Of a stretch of 64,000 nucleotides of DNA, positions 32,303 to 41,036 are shown piece after piece. This DNA is from Mycobacterium sp. SMC-2 (GTDB lineage Bacteria; Actinomycetota; Actinomycetes; Mycobacteriales; Mycobacteriaceae): NCBI RefSeq assembly GCF_025263485.1, contig NZ_CP079863.1, forward strand, positions 186,001-250,000. The letters run 5' to 3'. A program made the position numbers and the translations under genes. Under the pieces are notes generated by a model. It had not been told where the DNA came from. It saw only the letters and a list, made by a program, of their open reading frames with translations, and did not search any database. Position 1 is the stretch's first letter. Every line of letters begins with the position of its first letter.

Positions 32303-33765
32303 CTCGGTCCCCCGACACCGCTGGCCGCGGTGGTGAACAGGTCGGCGAGCGGGCCGGCGGTGACACCGAGGGCGACCGATGCGGCGATTCCGACGAACAA
32401 CGCCGCCGCCACCGTTCGCGGCACGGCGATTTCCGGTCCGGCCGCCGGGCCGCCCAGCAGGATGCGGCCCGAGTTGCGGGCCAGCGCGGCGAAGGCAATC
32501 GCCACCAACAGCATGCCCGCGGCGAGGGCCCAGGTGAGCCGGGCGTCGGCCAGTGAACGGACGATGGCCAGCTCGCTGGCGAACATCGCGAAGGGCGGCA
32601 GGCCGAGCAGCACGATCACGCCGACGGCGAGCGACACGCCGACAACGCGGGAGCGCCGCAGCACGGCGCCGATGTCGGCGATCGCGGTGGAATTATGCGC
32701 GGCCTGCAGCTGGCCGCTCGCCAGGAAGAGGACCGTCTTGCCGATCCCGTGGGCGAGGACGTGCAGCAGCAGCGCGGCGATGGCCAGCTGGGTTCCGGCC
32801 GCCGCGGCGATCGCGATCAGGCCCATGTTCTCCATGGAGGAGTAGGCGAGCATGCGTTTGAGGTCCGGTGTCACCGTCAGCATCAGGGCCGCGATTAAAA
32901 GCGTTGCCAGCCCGAGCACCAGCAGGCCCGAGCGCATGAAGGCGGGTCCGGTGGCCGTGCCGATGATGGGCTTGAGGCGAATCAACACCGAGAAGGCCAC
33001 CGACAGCAGCACCCCGCTCATCAACGCCGAAACCGGTGCAGGGGCCTGGCTGTGGGCATCGGCCAACCAGGTGTGGAATGGAAACAACCCCGCCTTGGCG
33101 CCGTAGCCGATCAGCAGCAGCCCGCCCGCCAGGCGGGCGATGTCGGCGTCGAGCCCGCCGGCGTGTGCCGCCAGCACGTCGAGGTTCAGGGCCGCGGCGG
33201 CCGGAGCACCGGCGTGCTCGGCGGCGTAGTAGAGCAGCACGGTGCCGAGGAAGGCGATGGCGATTCCGACCGAGCAGATCACGACGTATTTCCAGGTCGC
33301 TTCGAGCGCGCTGCGGGTGCGGCGGTGCCCGACCAGGAAGGCGGTGATCACCGTGGTCGCTTCGACCGCGATCCAGATCACGCCGATGTTGTTGGCGCAC
33401 ACCGCGACAACCATCGCCGCGAGGAACCCGGCCGTCAGGGCCCCGTACACCCGGGCGCCGCGCGTATCGGTGTGGCCGTGCGCGAGTTCGGCGTCGAGGT
33501 AGCCGATGCTGGCCCAGGTGGCCAGTGTGGCAACGATTCCGATGACGATCAGCATGGTGACACTCAGCGCATCCAGCCGCAGCAGCCCACCCAGTGCGAA
33601 CCGGGTGCCGGATCCGACACCGAACGCGAGCGCCGCACCGCATCCGAGCACCGTCACCGCCGAGAGGACGATCAGTGTCGCGGTCGCCCGGCGCCATCCG
33701 GCGATCAGGACGGCCACCGACGCACCCACCGGGGTGAGGATCGCGGCGAGCAGTAACGCGGTCAT
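32299..33765 (-). CDS. hycQ: Proton-pumping membrane subunit, NuoN/HyfF-like (Rv0086, HycQ-like)
   Basis: 488 residues, about 14 hydrophobic helices of the antiporter-like (proton-conducting membrane transporter) family. The conserved block is GYGAKAGLFPFHTWLADAHSQAPAPVSALMSGVLL, with an invariant Lys on a broken helix, followed by PDLKRMLAYSSMENMGLI. It would translocate ions as part of the membrane arm. Its ATG at 33765 overlaps the hycP-like TGA (TGATG) and its stop overlaps the hycE-like GTG. Confidence 0.9.
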   Translation of the reverse strand: MTALLLAAILTPVGASVAVLIAGWRRATATLIVLSAVTVLGCGAALAFGVGSGTRFALGGLLRLDALSVTMLIVIGIVATLATWASIGYLDAELAHGHTDTRGARVYGALTAGFLAAMVVAVCANNIGVIWIAVEATTVITAFLVGHRRTRSALEATWKYVVICSVGIAIAFLGTVLLYYAAEHAGAPAAAALNLDVLAAHAGGLDADIARLAGGLLLIGYGAKAGLFPFHTWLADAHSQAPAPVSALMSGVLLSVAFSVLIRLKPIIGTATGPAFMRSGLLVLGLATLLIAALMLTVTPDLKRMLAYSSMENMGLIAIAAAAGTQLAIAALLLHVLAHGIGKTVLFLASGQLQAAHNSTAIADIGAVLRRSRVVGVSLAVGVIVLLGLPPFAMFASELAIVRSLADARLTWALAAGMLLVAIAFAALARNSGRILLGGPAAGPEIAVPRTVAAALFVGIAASVALGVTAGPLADLFTTAASGVGGPR

Positions 33766-34430
33766 CAGTCGTGCAGCTCCTGTAACGCGTCCAGGTCGGC
33801 ACCGCCGAACGCACGAGACAGCCGGCCCGTCAGTACGCCGATCACGATGATTGCGAACAGCACGTCCAACGAGGCGCCCAATTCGACGATCAGCGGCACC
33901 CCCGCGGTGAGCAAGAAGGCCGTGGCGGCTATTCCGTTGTCCAGCATGAGGAATCCCGCGGCCTGCGACACCGCGTGGCGCCGCGTCACCATGACGAACA
34001 GCGCGATCAGCACCACCGCGGTGGCGGCCGGGACCGCGGAGGTGGTTGTGGCGGCGGGCTGCAGGTTCACCAGGGGTCGAGTGGCGGCGAACGCGGCCAG
34101 CGTCAGCACGGCGGTGACGAGCAGTGACGTGGCGGTGTTCACCAATGGGGTGGCTTCCCGGCGCGATTGCGACTCGGCGCCGAGCGCGCGGGCCAGCAGC
34201 CGCGGCAGCACCGCGACCCGCAGGACCAACACGGCCAAACCGACACCGATGAGCGCCGCGTCACCGTCGTATACCCCGCGCAGCATGGGAATGGCCGCCA
34301 GAGCGACGCCCTGCCATGCCAGCAGCCGGATGATGGCGACCAGGTCGCGGCGCCACACGATCAACACCGCGGCCAGCAGCAGCCCGCCGGCGGCGAGGTC
34401 GACCAGCACGGAAAACGTGTTGTACGTCAT
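33765..34430 (-). CDS. hycP: Small membrane subunit, HyfE-like (Rv0085, HycP-like)
   Basis: 221 residues with about six hydrophobic helices. Segments such as [18 protein letters not shown] and [40 protein letters not shown] match the HyfE/NuoK-like subunit of group 4 hydrogenase complexes. The ATG at 34430 overlaps the hycD-like stop (ATGA), which fixes the start against a longer open frame upstream. Confidence 0.87.
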   Translation of the reverse strand: MTYNTFSVLVDLAAGGLLLAAVLIVWRRDLVAIIRLLAWQGVALAAIPMLRGVYDGDAALIGVGLAVLVLRVAVLPRLLARALGAESQSRREATPLVNTATSLLVTAVLTLAAFAATRPLVNLQPAATTTSAVPAATAVVLIALFVMVTRRHAVSQAAGFLMLDNGIAATAFLLTAGVPLIVELGASLDVLFAIIVIGVLTGRLSRAFGGADLDALQELHD

Positions 34431-35386
34431 GCCGGCACCACGAAGAAGTTGGCCGCAACCACCGCGAGCAGCGCCAGCAGGAACGATCCCGCCAACAACT
34501 CGGGCACCCGGAACAGCCGCAGCTTTGCGACGAAAACCTCGACGGTGGAAAGCAATCCCGCCAGCAACGCGACCTTGACCGCCACCGCCGCGGCGCCGAC
34601 GACGATCTCGGTCACACCGGGTCGGGCCCCCGCAATGCCCCACGGCGCGAACAGGTTTGCCAGCAGCGCGAGGAGAACGGTCAACCGCATCCCCGCGGCC
34701 CACTCGACCAGGGCGAGGCGGGGGCCGGCGTACTCGAGCACCATCGCCTCGTGAACCATCGTCAGCTCGAGGTGCGTGCTCGGGTTGTCCACCGGAAGTC
34801 GCCCGGTTTCGGCGACGATCACGATCACCAGCGCGACAAACGCCAGCACCGCGGCCAGCGACACCACCTGCCCGGGATGGGTGATCGTATGCGCCACCAG
34901 CGCACCGAGATTGGCCGATCCCACCGGCATCGACAGGGCGAAGACGGCCAGCAAGATGGTGGGTTCGACGAGTGCGGCAATGGTGATCTCGCGGCTAGCT
35001 CCCATACCGCCGAACGAGGTGCCGGTGTCGATGCCGGCCAGGGCCAGCGCGACGGTCCCCACGAACAGCAGGCCCACCACGGCGAACAGGTCGGCGCTGG
35101 CGTCCAGAGGCGATCCCGTGGCGACCAGCGGCGCGATCGCGGCAATAAGCAATGTCGATCCCGCGATGATCGCGGGTGCGGCCGCGAACACCACCGTCGT
35201 CCCGAGCGGGGTGACCTGTTGCTTGCCAAGCTGTTTGACGATGTCGCGCCACGGCTGCAGGATTCCGCCGCCGGCGCGGCCTTCCCAGCGGGCGCGCACC
35301 TGTCGGGTCAGGCCGACCACCAGCGGTGCGCCGACCATGACGCCGCCGACCTGGACCGCGCCCGCAACGTAGGACAGGACGTTCAT
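34427..35386 (-). CDS. hycD: Membrane anchor subunit, NuoH/HyfC-like (Rv0084, HycD-like)
   Basis: 319 residues, eight or so helices. The NuoH/HycD family loop is clear: [32 protein letters not shown] (split here only for length), with the acidic residues that link the soluble module to the membrane arm, and an N-terminal [17 protein letters not shown]. It joins the hydrogenase-like module to the pumping subunits. The ATG at 35386 overlaps the upstream stop (ATGA). Confidence 0.9.
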   Translation of the reverse strand: MNVLSYVAGAVQVGGVMVGAPLVVGLTRQVRARWEGRAGGGILQPWRDIVKQLGKQQVTPLGTTVVFAAAPAIIAGSTLLIAAIAPLVATGSPLDASADLFAVVGLLFVGTVALALAGIDTGTSFGGMGASREITIAALVEPTILLAVFALSMPVGSANLGALVAHTITHPGQVVSLAAVLAFVALVIVIVAETGRLPVDNPSTHLELTMVHEAMVLEYAGPRLALVEWAAGMRLTVLLALLANLFAPWGIAGARPGVTEIVVGAAAVAVKVALLAGLLSTVEVFVAKLRLFRVPELLAGSFLLALLAVVAANFFVVPA

Positions 35387-37359
35387 CGGGCCACCACCAG
35401 CACGATCAGCACGCCGAGGGCGCCGTACGCCAAATACAGGTGCACGCTGCCGGTGTGGGCGCGCCGCACCAAATCGGCCGCGGCCGCGATCGCCCGGATC
35501 ACCGGGGTGTAGCAGCGTTCCTCGATCGCATCGACGATTCTGGTGCGGTAGGTGATCTTTTCGGCCAGATAACGCGACTCGGCGGTGTGCGTGACTTCGA
35601 CGTCGGTGTCGGGGCGCAGGACGTCGTCGAACACGCGTTGCAGCGGCTCGGCGAACGACGTGGCGGTGTACTGCATCCGGGCGGTGAGATCGTCGGCGCC
35701 ACAAGCCCATAGCGGCAACGTCGCTGGTTCCGGGCGCCGGCTGCGGCGCCAACGCGCCAGCACGGCGGCGGTCAGTGTCGCTACCGCAACTCCCGCGGCG
35801 ATCGCCCCGGGAGCGATCGACCCCTGCAGGCCCGGCAGGCGCACCACGGCCCCGAAACCGTTGAATTGCACTGCCCGTGCGGCTGGTAACGCACCGACCG
35901 CCTCGCGCAACACTGGTGCGATGACCGCGGGTGCCACGGCCAGCGTCAGGCAGCCGGCCGCCGCGGCCGCCATGCCGGCCAGCATGCTGCCCGGCGCCTC
36001 CCCGGCCTGGGCCGCCTGCTCGGAACGCGGCCGCGCCAGGAATCCGATCCCGAACGCCTTGATCATTGCCGCCACGCCCAGACCGGTGGTGAGCGCGACG
36101 GCGCCCACCGCCAGCGGCGTCGTCAACGCCAAGACGGTGGAATGTTCTCGGGCCGTGTGGATCAGCGACTGCAGCAGCAGCCACTCGCTGACGAATCCGG
36201 CGCCCAGCGGCAGCCCCGACGCCCCGAGCGCGGCCACGGCGAATAGGGTGGTCGTCGCCGGCATCCGGCGGGCCAGACCGCCCAACCGGTCCAGGTCGCG
36301 CAGCCCGGTCGCGGCAAGCACCGAGCCCGCGGCGAGGAAGCCGAGGCTTTTGAATGCCGCGTGCGCGACGAGGTGCAGCATGGCTGCGGCCACGGCGATC
36401 GTCGCCGGGCCGTGCGCGCCGGCGGCGGCGAACAGGGTGGCGGCCCCCAATGCCAGGGTGATCAGCCCGAGGTTCTCGGTTGACGAATACGCAAGTAGCC
36501 GTTTGAGATCCGTGGCGACCGAGGCCTGCACCACGCCGTAGAGTGCCGACACCGCGCCTACGGCCATCAGGGTCAGCCCCCACCAGCGCGGCCCCGGACC
36601 GAGCAGCTGCAGATCGACGCGGCAAATGCCGTAGACCCCAAGGTTGATCATTGCCGCGCTCATCAGCGCCGACACGGGGCTCGGCGCCTCCGGGTGGGCG
36701 CGCGGCAGCCACGCATGTAGCGGTACCAGCCCGGCCTTGGAGCCAAACCCCGCCAGCGTCAACAGGAACACGGCGGCGCACGCGCCTTGCGGTATCCCGT
36801 GCAGGTCGGCGAACCGGTCCGCGCCGCCCGCGGCCGACAACACCATCAGGCCGACCAGTATCGCGACAAACCCCAACTGGGTCATCACCGCATACACCAA
36901 CGCGGCGGAGCGAACCTTTGGGTGGGTGTGGTGGGTCAGCACCAACACCAACGACGCGACCGCCATCAGCTCCCACGCCAACAGGAAGGTGGTGACCGAC
37001 GCCGCCGCGGGCACCAACAGCATCGCCGCGACGAACGTCGGCAGGACGGCCAGGGTGACGGGTCCGAGCTTCTCACGCCGGGCATAGCCGATCGTGTACA
37101 GCCCGACCGCGATCGCGACCGCCCCCGTGAGCGCCATGAAGAATCCGCCCAACGGATCGACGCCCAGCTGGACGCCCGCCAGGGGAAGCAACCATCCGAT
37201 GTGGACCGCGCGCACCGAACCGAACATTCCCAGTGCGCCCGCCCATATCCCACCGGCGCCCAGCAGCGAGGTCAGCGCGCCCGCGCAGATGGAGCCGGAG
37301 TCGTTGCGGTGCACGAGGTTTGGCTCCGGCAGGATTCTGGTAGCCAGCCCCGCGGTCAC
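35383..37359 (-). CDS. Proton-pumping membrane subunit, NuoL/HyfB-like (Rv0083)
   Basis: 658 residues, about 16 helices, antiporter-like subunit. Conserved blocks are LAWELMAVASLVLVL, GFGSKAGLVPLHAWLPRAHPE with PSPVSALMSAAMINLGVYG, and TDLKRLLAYSSTENLGLI. A soluble tail (residues about 560-620) carries PLWACGADDLTARMQYTATSFAEPL, usual for HyfB/HycC proteins. The start is the GTG at 37359, which overlaps the TGA of the small-subunit gene (GTGA). Confidence 0.9.
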   Translation of the reverse strand: MTAGLATRILPEPNLVHRNDSGSICAGALTSLLGAGGIWAGALGMFGSVRAVHIGWLLPLAGVQLGVDPLGGFFMALTGAVAIAVGLYTIGYARREKLGPVTLAVLPTFVAAMLLVPAAASVTTFLLAWELMAVASLVLVLTHHTHPKVRSAALVYAVMTQLGFVAILVGLMVLSAAGGADRFADLHGIPQGACAAVFLLTLAGFGSKAGLVPLHAWLPRAHPEAPSPVSALMSAAMINLGVYGICRVDLQLLGPGPRWWGLTLMAVGAVSALYGVVQASVATDLKRLLAYSSTENLGLITLALGAATLFAAAGAHGPATIAVAAAMLHLVAHAAFKSLGFLAAGSVLAATGLRDLDRLGGLARRMPATTTLFAVAALGASGLPLGAGFVSEWLLLQSLIHTAREHSTVLALTTPLAVGAVALTTGLGVAAMIKAFGIGFLARPRSEQAAQAGEAPGSMLAGMAAAAAGCLTLAVAPAVIAPVLREAVGALPAARAVQFNGFGAVVRLPGLQGSIAPGAIAAGVAVATLTAAVLARWRRSRRPEPATLPLWACGADDLTARMQYTATSFAEPLQRVFDDVLRPDTDVEVTHTAESRYLAEKITYRTRIVDAIEERCYTPVIRAIAAAADLVRRAHTGSVHLYLAYGALGVLIVLVVAR

Positions 37360-37835
37360 TTGCCGGTCACCGACCGCAAAGCCGCGACGATCTGGCTCGG
37401 GGTCGGCGGGCATCCCGGGATCTCCAGATCTACCCCCACCGTCTCGCCGACCGCGCCGACCACACCGTAGGCGTCGCCGAACACCCCTCGGTCAATGGCG
37501 CAGTCCCCACACGCGATCACCCGGCGTGGCCGCGGTGTCGCCTCGATGGTCGCGCGCAAGGGGCCGGCCATGTTGTGCGTGACCACACCGGTGACCAGGA
37601 GTGCGTCCGCATGCCGTGGGGAGGCCACCAGGCGGGCCCCGAACCGTTCGGCGTCATAGACCGGCCCGAACGCGCCCGCAATCTCGACCTCACAGCCGTT
37701 GCAGGAACCCGCGTCGACATGCCGAATCTGAAGCGAGCCCCGCACTCCCGCAAGCGGTTTCATCGCCGGCGCCGGTAACGGCGCCGCAGGCTCGGTGATC
37801 CGCCCGACCCCGAAAACTTTGCCAATCCAGCCCAC
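37356..37835 (-). CDS. NuoB/HyfI-like iron-sulfur subunit (Rv0082)
   Basis: 159 residues, NADH-ubiquinone oxidoreductase 20-kDa/hydrogenase small-subunit family. Cluster cysteines are visible in DAGSCNGCEVEI, VIACGDCAIDRG and EIPGCPPTPSQIV, so an N2-type [4Fe-4S] cluster can form even though the partner large subunit lacks NiFe ligands. It begins with GTG at 37835, 5 bp after the regulator gene, and overlaps the next gene by 4 bp. Confidence 0.9.
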   Translation of the reverse strand: MGWIGKVFGVGRITEPAAPLPAPAMKPLAGVRGSLQIRHVDAGSCNGCEVEIAGAFGPVYDAERFGARLVASPRHADALLVTGVVTHNMAGPLRATIEATPRPRRVIACGDCAIDRGVFGDAYGVVGAVGETVGVDLEIPGCPPTPSQIVAALRSVTGK

Positions 37836-37840
37836 GGGCG

Positions 37841-38176
37841 TTACTCCGCGCCGCCGGCACGCAGGTCCTCCAAGACCGCCACGCGGTCCCTGAGCACCCC
37901 GGTAAGCACCTTGCGCGCCACCATCAGCAGCTCGGCGATATCCGGCGAGGCGATCGAGTAGATCACCGTGTTGCCGTCCCTGATCGCCTCAACTACGCCG
38001 GCCCGGCGCAGGACGCCGAGTTGCTGTGAGAGATTCGATGATTCGAGCCCGACCTCCGGCAACAGCTCGGCGACCGACTTGTCCCCCGTCGCCAGGAGCT
38101 CGAGAACCCTGACGCGCGCCGGATGGCCCAACGTCTTGAAGAACTCGGCCTTGAGCTTGTACAGCGGCTCGGACAC
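37841..38176 (-). CDS. ArsR-family regulator of the cluster (Rv0081-like)
   Basis: 111 residues, winged helix. The recognition region is VGLESSNLSQQLGVLRRAGVV and the wing is IRDGNTVIYSIAS. It has no cysteine at all, so it cannot be a classical thiol-based metal sensor. In M. tuberculosis Rv0081 is a hub regulator that controls itself and the downstream hydrogenase-like genes and is itself in the DosR regulon. The start GTG at 38176 has AGGAG 8 nt upstream. It is first in the seven-gene operon. Confidence 0.92.
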   Translation of the reverse strand: MSEPLYKLKAEFFKTLGHPARVRVLELLATGDKSVAELLPEVGLESSNLSQQLGVLRRAGVVEAIRDGNTVIYSIASPDIAELLMVARKVLTGVLRDRVAVLEDLRAGGAE

Positions 38177-38200
38177 GACGGATCTCCTGAAGACTCTTAG

Positions 38201-38219
38201 ATTCGAACAATTGAAGAAT
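38201..38219. promoter_or_regulatory. Candidate operator of the Rv0081-like regulator
   Basis: ATTCGAACAATTGAAGAAT, 25 bp upstream of the GTG, has inverted ATTC/GAAT ends around an AT-rich core containing CAATTG, in an otherwise GC-rich context. ArsR proteins often bind such sites to repress themselves. The symmetry is imperfect, and no DosR box was seen upstream. Confidence 0.35.
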
Positions 38220-38335
38220 TTATCAGATGGTGATGATCCCGGGCGACGCCCAGAAGCCCGCCTGGCCGGGCATGCAGGCCAATGATCTGCGGTTATGCAG
38301 CGGAGCGGGCGAGGTTATGACGTCGAACACATCGG

Positions 38336-39112
38336 TCAGAACGTGGACGAGCCGGATAAGTTGGCCAAGAATGACTCGACCGCCTCGCGGTACTCCTGCG
38401 GCGCTTCGTCGTGAACCAGGTGACCGGCGCCCTCCACCCGCAGGTAGCGTGTCGCGGAATCGTTTGCGGTCATCGCCCGCATCTGGCCGGGCGGCGTAAC
38501 GGAGTTGCCGGCCTCGATGAGCAGCGCCGGCGCGCGCACCGCCCGCCACTGGTCCCAGTAGTCGCGGGCGCCCCATTCGGCGGCGATCTCGATCCACCGC
38601 GCGGTGTGGCCGTGCAGCCGCCAACCGGTTTCGGTGCGGTCGAAGGCCTCCAGGAAATACCGCCCAGCAACCGGCCCGAACTCATCGAATATCCGCTCTG
38701 CTGAGTCGAATTCGACTGGGAGGGCATGCAGCCACGGCTCCCATGGACCGGTGGTGCGCCCACGGAAGTCCGGGGCCATGTCCTCGAGCACCAGCGCGGA
38801 AACCAGCTCCGGACGCTCCGCGGCCAAACACCACGAGTGCAGGGCGCCCATCGAATGCCCGACCAATTTGACCGGTGTTTGAAGTGTTCTCACCGCGTCC
38901 GCCAGGTCGGCCACGAACCGTTCGGTGCTGATCGGGTGCGGGTCGTCGACGCCGCGGCCCCGATGCCACAGGGCGTCATACGTGTACACGGCGCCCAGCC
39001 GAGTCAGCCACGGCAACTGCCGCGACCACGTGGTGCCCCGCCCCATCAGGCCATGCACCAGCACCAACGGCTCGCCTTGCCCCCCGCGGCAAGTCAGCAG
39101 ATCACCGGGCAT
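38336..39112 (-). CDS. Alpha/beta hydrolase (Rv3591c-like)
   Basis: 258 residues. The oxyanion segment is LVLVHGLMGRGTTW, the nucleophile elbow is LVGHSMGALHSW (Ser at about 94), the acid is probably the Glu or Asp near LLIEAGNSV, and the His is in VEGAGHLVHDEAP. The substrate is unknown. It is divergent from mhuD, with 62 bp between the starts. Gene order (this hydrolase, mhuD, lpqF) matches M. tuberculosis. Confidence 0.88.
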   Translation of the reverse strand: MPGDLLTCRGGQGEPLVLVHGLMGRGTTWSRQLPWLTRLGAVYTYDALWHRGRGVDDPHPISTERFVADLADAVRTLQTPVKLVGHSMGALHSWCLAAERPELVSALVLEDMAPDFRGRTTGPWEPWLHALPVEFDSAERIFDEFGPVAGRYFLEAFDRTETGWRLHGHTARWIEIAAEWGARDYWDQWRAVRAPALLIEAGNSVTPPGQMRAMTANDSATRYLRVEGAGHLVHDEAPQEYREAVESFLANLSGSSTF

Positions 39113-39141
39113 GTCACCATCCTGCGTGCCCCGCCCTGCAG

Positions 39142-39168
39142 TTGGACAGGCGGGCGAAGGGGTAGCCT
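39142..39168 (+). promoter_or_regulatory. mhuD promoter, probably leaderless
   Basis: TTGGAC (39142-39147) and TAGCCT (39163-39168) are separated by 15 bp. The -10-like element ends 6 nt before the ATG, the spacing expected for a leaderless transcript, and no Shine-Dalgarno sequence is present. Confidence 0.45.
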
Positions 39169-39174
39169 AGCGCC

Positions 39175-39495
39175 ATGCCGCCAGTGGTGAAGATCAACGC
39201 AATCGAAGTACCCGCCGACGCCGGCCCGGAACTGGAGAAGCGGTTCGCGCACCGGGCGCACGCGGTCGACAACCAACCCGGCTTCCTCGGGTTTCAGCTG
39301 CTGCGCCCGATCAAGGGCGAGAACCGCTACTTCGTCGTGACGCAGTGGGAATCCGAAGAGGCATTTCAGGCGTGGGCGCAAGGGCCTGCCATCCAGGCGC
39401 ACGCCGGTGAGCGGGCCAACCCTGTGGCCACCGGCGCCTCGCTGCTGGAATTCGAGGTTGTGATGGACGTTGCCGGCAGCAAGCAGGCCGGCTAG
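39175..39495 (+). CDS. mhuD: MhuD, haem-degrading monooxygenase (mycobilin-forming)
   Basis: 106 residues, antibiotic-biosynthesis-monooxygenase-like fold. It degrades haem to mycobilins and releases iron. The key residues of M. tuberculosis MhuD (Asn7, Trp66, His75) are all present at +1 numbering: Asn8, Trp67 in AFQAWAQ and proximal haem ligand His76 in IQAHAGE. The extra residue is a second Pro after Met1. It overlaps the lpqF start by 26 bp, and no IdeR box was seen in the short upstream region. Confidence 0.94.
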   Translation: MPPVVKINAIEVPADAGPELEKRFAHRAHAVDNQPGFLGFQLLRPIKGENRYFVVTQWESEEAFQAWAQGPAIQAHAGERANPVATGASLLEFEVVMDVAGSKQAG

Positions 39496-40834
39496 CGGGC
39501 TTTCGGCCCGGCGCCGCGCGCTGGCGTTGGGTGTCGCCACCGCACTGGTAGTCACGTTCGCGCCCGGTTGCGCCCCCTCGCCCTCCCCGCAGGCGAACGC
39601 GGCCAATCCCGGCCGGCAGATCGACGTCCGGACGCCGCCCGGTGTCCGGGCCCAGCAGACGCTGGACATGCTTAACTCGGACTGGCCCATCGGCCCCGTC
39701 GGGGTCGGCACGCTGGCCGCGCCCGACATGGTCAAGTCGGTGGAGACCACCATGGAGGGGCTGTGGTGGGACCGCCCGTTCACCCTCAACGGTGTCGATC
39801 TGGGCGCCAGCGTGGCCACGTTGCACCTGACGTCCTCCTACGGTGCGCGACAAGACATCCGCATCCACACCGACGACGGCGGGCGGGTCGATCGGTTCGA
39901 CCTCGAGACGCAGCCGCCGAAGATCAACTCGTGGCACGACATCGACTCGGTATTGAGCAAGACCGGTGCCCGCTATTCCTACCAGGTCGCCAAGGTTGAT
40001 GACGGACACTGCGACCCGGTTGCGGGCACCAACACCGGTGAACCTTTGCCGCTGGCTTCAATTTTCAAGTTGTACGTGCTGCACGCCCTCGCGGGCGCCA
40101 TCAAGGACGGAACGGTCTCCTGGAACGATCAGCTGACCGTCACCGACAAGAGCCGAGCGGTGGGCTCGTCCGGTTTGGCACTGCCTGCGGGAGCTCATGT
40201 TTCGGTCCAGACGGCCGCCGAGAAGATGATCGCCACCAGCGACAACATGGCGACCGATCTGCTGATCGGGAAGCTGGGCACCCACGCCATCGAGCAAGCG
40301 CTCGCCACGGCCGGCCACCACGACCCGGCCAGCATGACGCCGTTCCCAACGATGTACGAGCTGTTCTCGGTCGGCTGGGGTAAGCCGGACCTGCGCACCC
40401 AGTGGCAGCACGGGTCACCGCAAGTCCGCGCCCAGCTGCTGGCGCAAGCGAATTCGACTCCGTATGAACCCGATCCGACCCGCGCCCACACCCCCGCGTC
40501 GTCTTACGGCGCGGAGTGGTACGGCAACGCCGAGGACATCTGCCGGATTCACGCGGCGCTGCAGGCCGATGCCGTCGGCAAGGCCGCACCGGTCAGGCAG
40601 ATCCTCTCGGCGGTGTCGGGCATCCAGCTGGACCCCAATGTCTGGCCCTACGTCGGCGCGAAAGCCGGTGGCCTGCCGGGTGATCTGACCTTCAGCTGGT
40701 ACGCCGTCGACAAGACGCAGCAGCCGTACGTGGTCAGCTTCCAGCTCAACTGGACACGCGACCACGGGCCGACCGTGACCGGGTGGATGCTGCAGGTAGC
40801 GAAGCAGGCCTTCGCGTTGATCGCACCCCAATAG
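39470..40834 (+). CDS. lpqF: Lipoprotein LpqF, beta-lactamase/transpeptidase-like
   Basis: 454 residues. A lipoprotein signal (RRRALALGVATALVVTFAPGC) gives lipidated Cys34. An N-terminal cystatin-like domain (about 60-170) precedes a class A beta-lactamase-like domain with SxxK (PLASIFKLYVLHAL) and SDN (MIATSDNMATDL) and a KAGG that replaces the KTG box. It may be a serine hydrolase acting in the envelope; lactamase activity is not assured. The only usable start is a TTG at 39470, inside mhuD, so the genes overlap by 26 bp and are probably coupled. Confidence 0.87.
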   Translation: MPAASRPASGLSARRRALALGVATALVVTFAPGCAPSPSPQANAANPGRQIDVRTPPGVRAQQTLDMLNSDWPIGPVGVGTLAAPDMVKSVETTMEGLWWDRPFTLNGVDLGASVATLHLTSSYGARQDIRIHTDDGGRVDRFDLETQPPKINSWHDIDSVLSKTGARYSYQVAKVDDGHCDPVAGTNTGEPLPLASIFKLYVLHALAGAIKDGTVSWNDQLTVTDKSRAVGSSGLALPAGAHVSVQTAAEKMIATSDNMATDLLIGKLGTHAIEQALATAGHHDPASMTPFPTMYELFSVGWGKPDLRTQWQHGSPQVRAQLLAQANSTPYEPDPTRAHTPASSYGAEWYGNAEDICRIHAALQADAVGKAAPVRQILSAVSGIQLDPNVWPYVGAKAGGLPGDLTFSWYAVDKTQQPYVVSFQLNWTRDHGPTVTGWMLQVAKQAFALIAPQ

Positions 40835-41036
40835 CCTTGTGACCGCCGGCGAATCGCTGGTCGATACCTTCCCCGGGGCGTGTGTTCATCGAGCGCGTGC
40901 TGTCATTGGGCGGCTTGGGTATCCCCGAAGACCTGATGAGGGCCGCAGGTATTGGCCGGCGGCGATGTGGGCCTTGCGCAAACGAAATTCGTTATGTTCC
41001 AAGATTTTTTCAGCTTGGGTGCGATGCTGCTCCAAC
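40835..41036. other. Convergent intergenic region, no gene seen
   Basis: 202 bp between the lpqF stop and the HNH protein stop. Only shadow frames occur, and no intrinsic terminator with a T-run was found. Confidence 0.4.

Noticed and set aside
34427..36976. 849-codon minus-strand frame that would fuse extra sequence to HycD
   Set aside because: Only the last 319 residues are HycD-like. The upstream part is the out-of-frame image of the NuoL-like gene, and the ATGA junction at 35383-35386 marks the true start.
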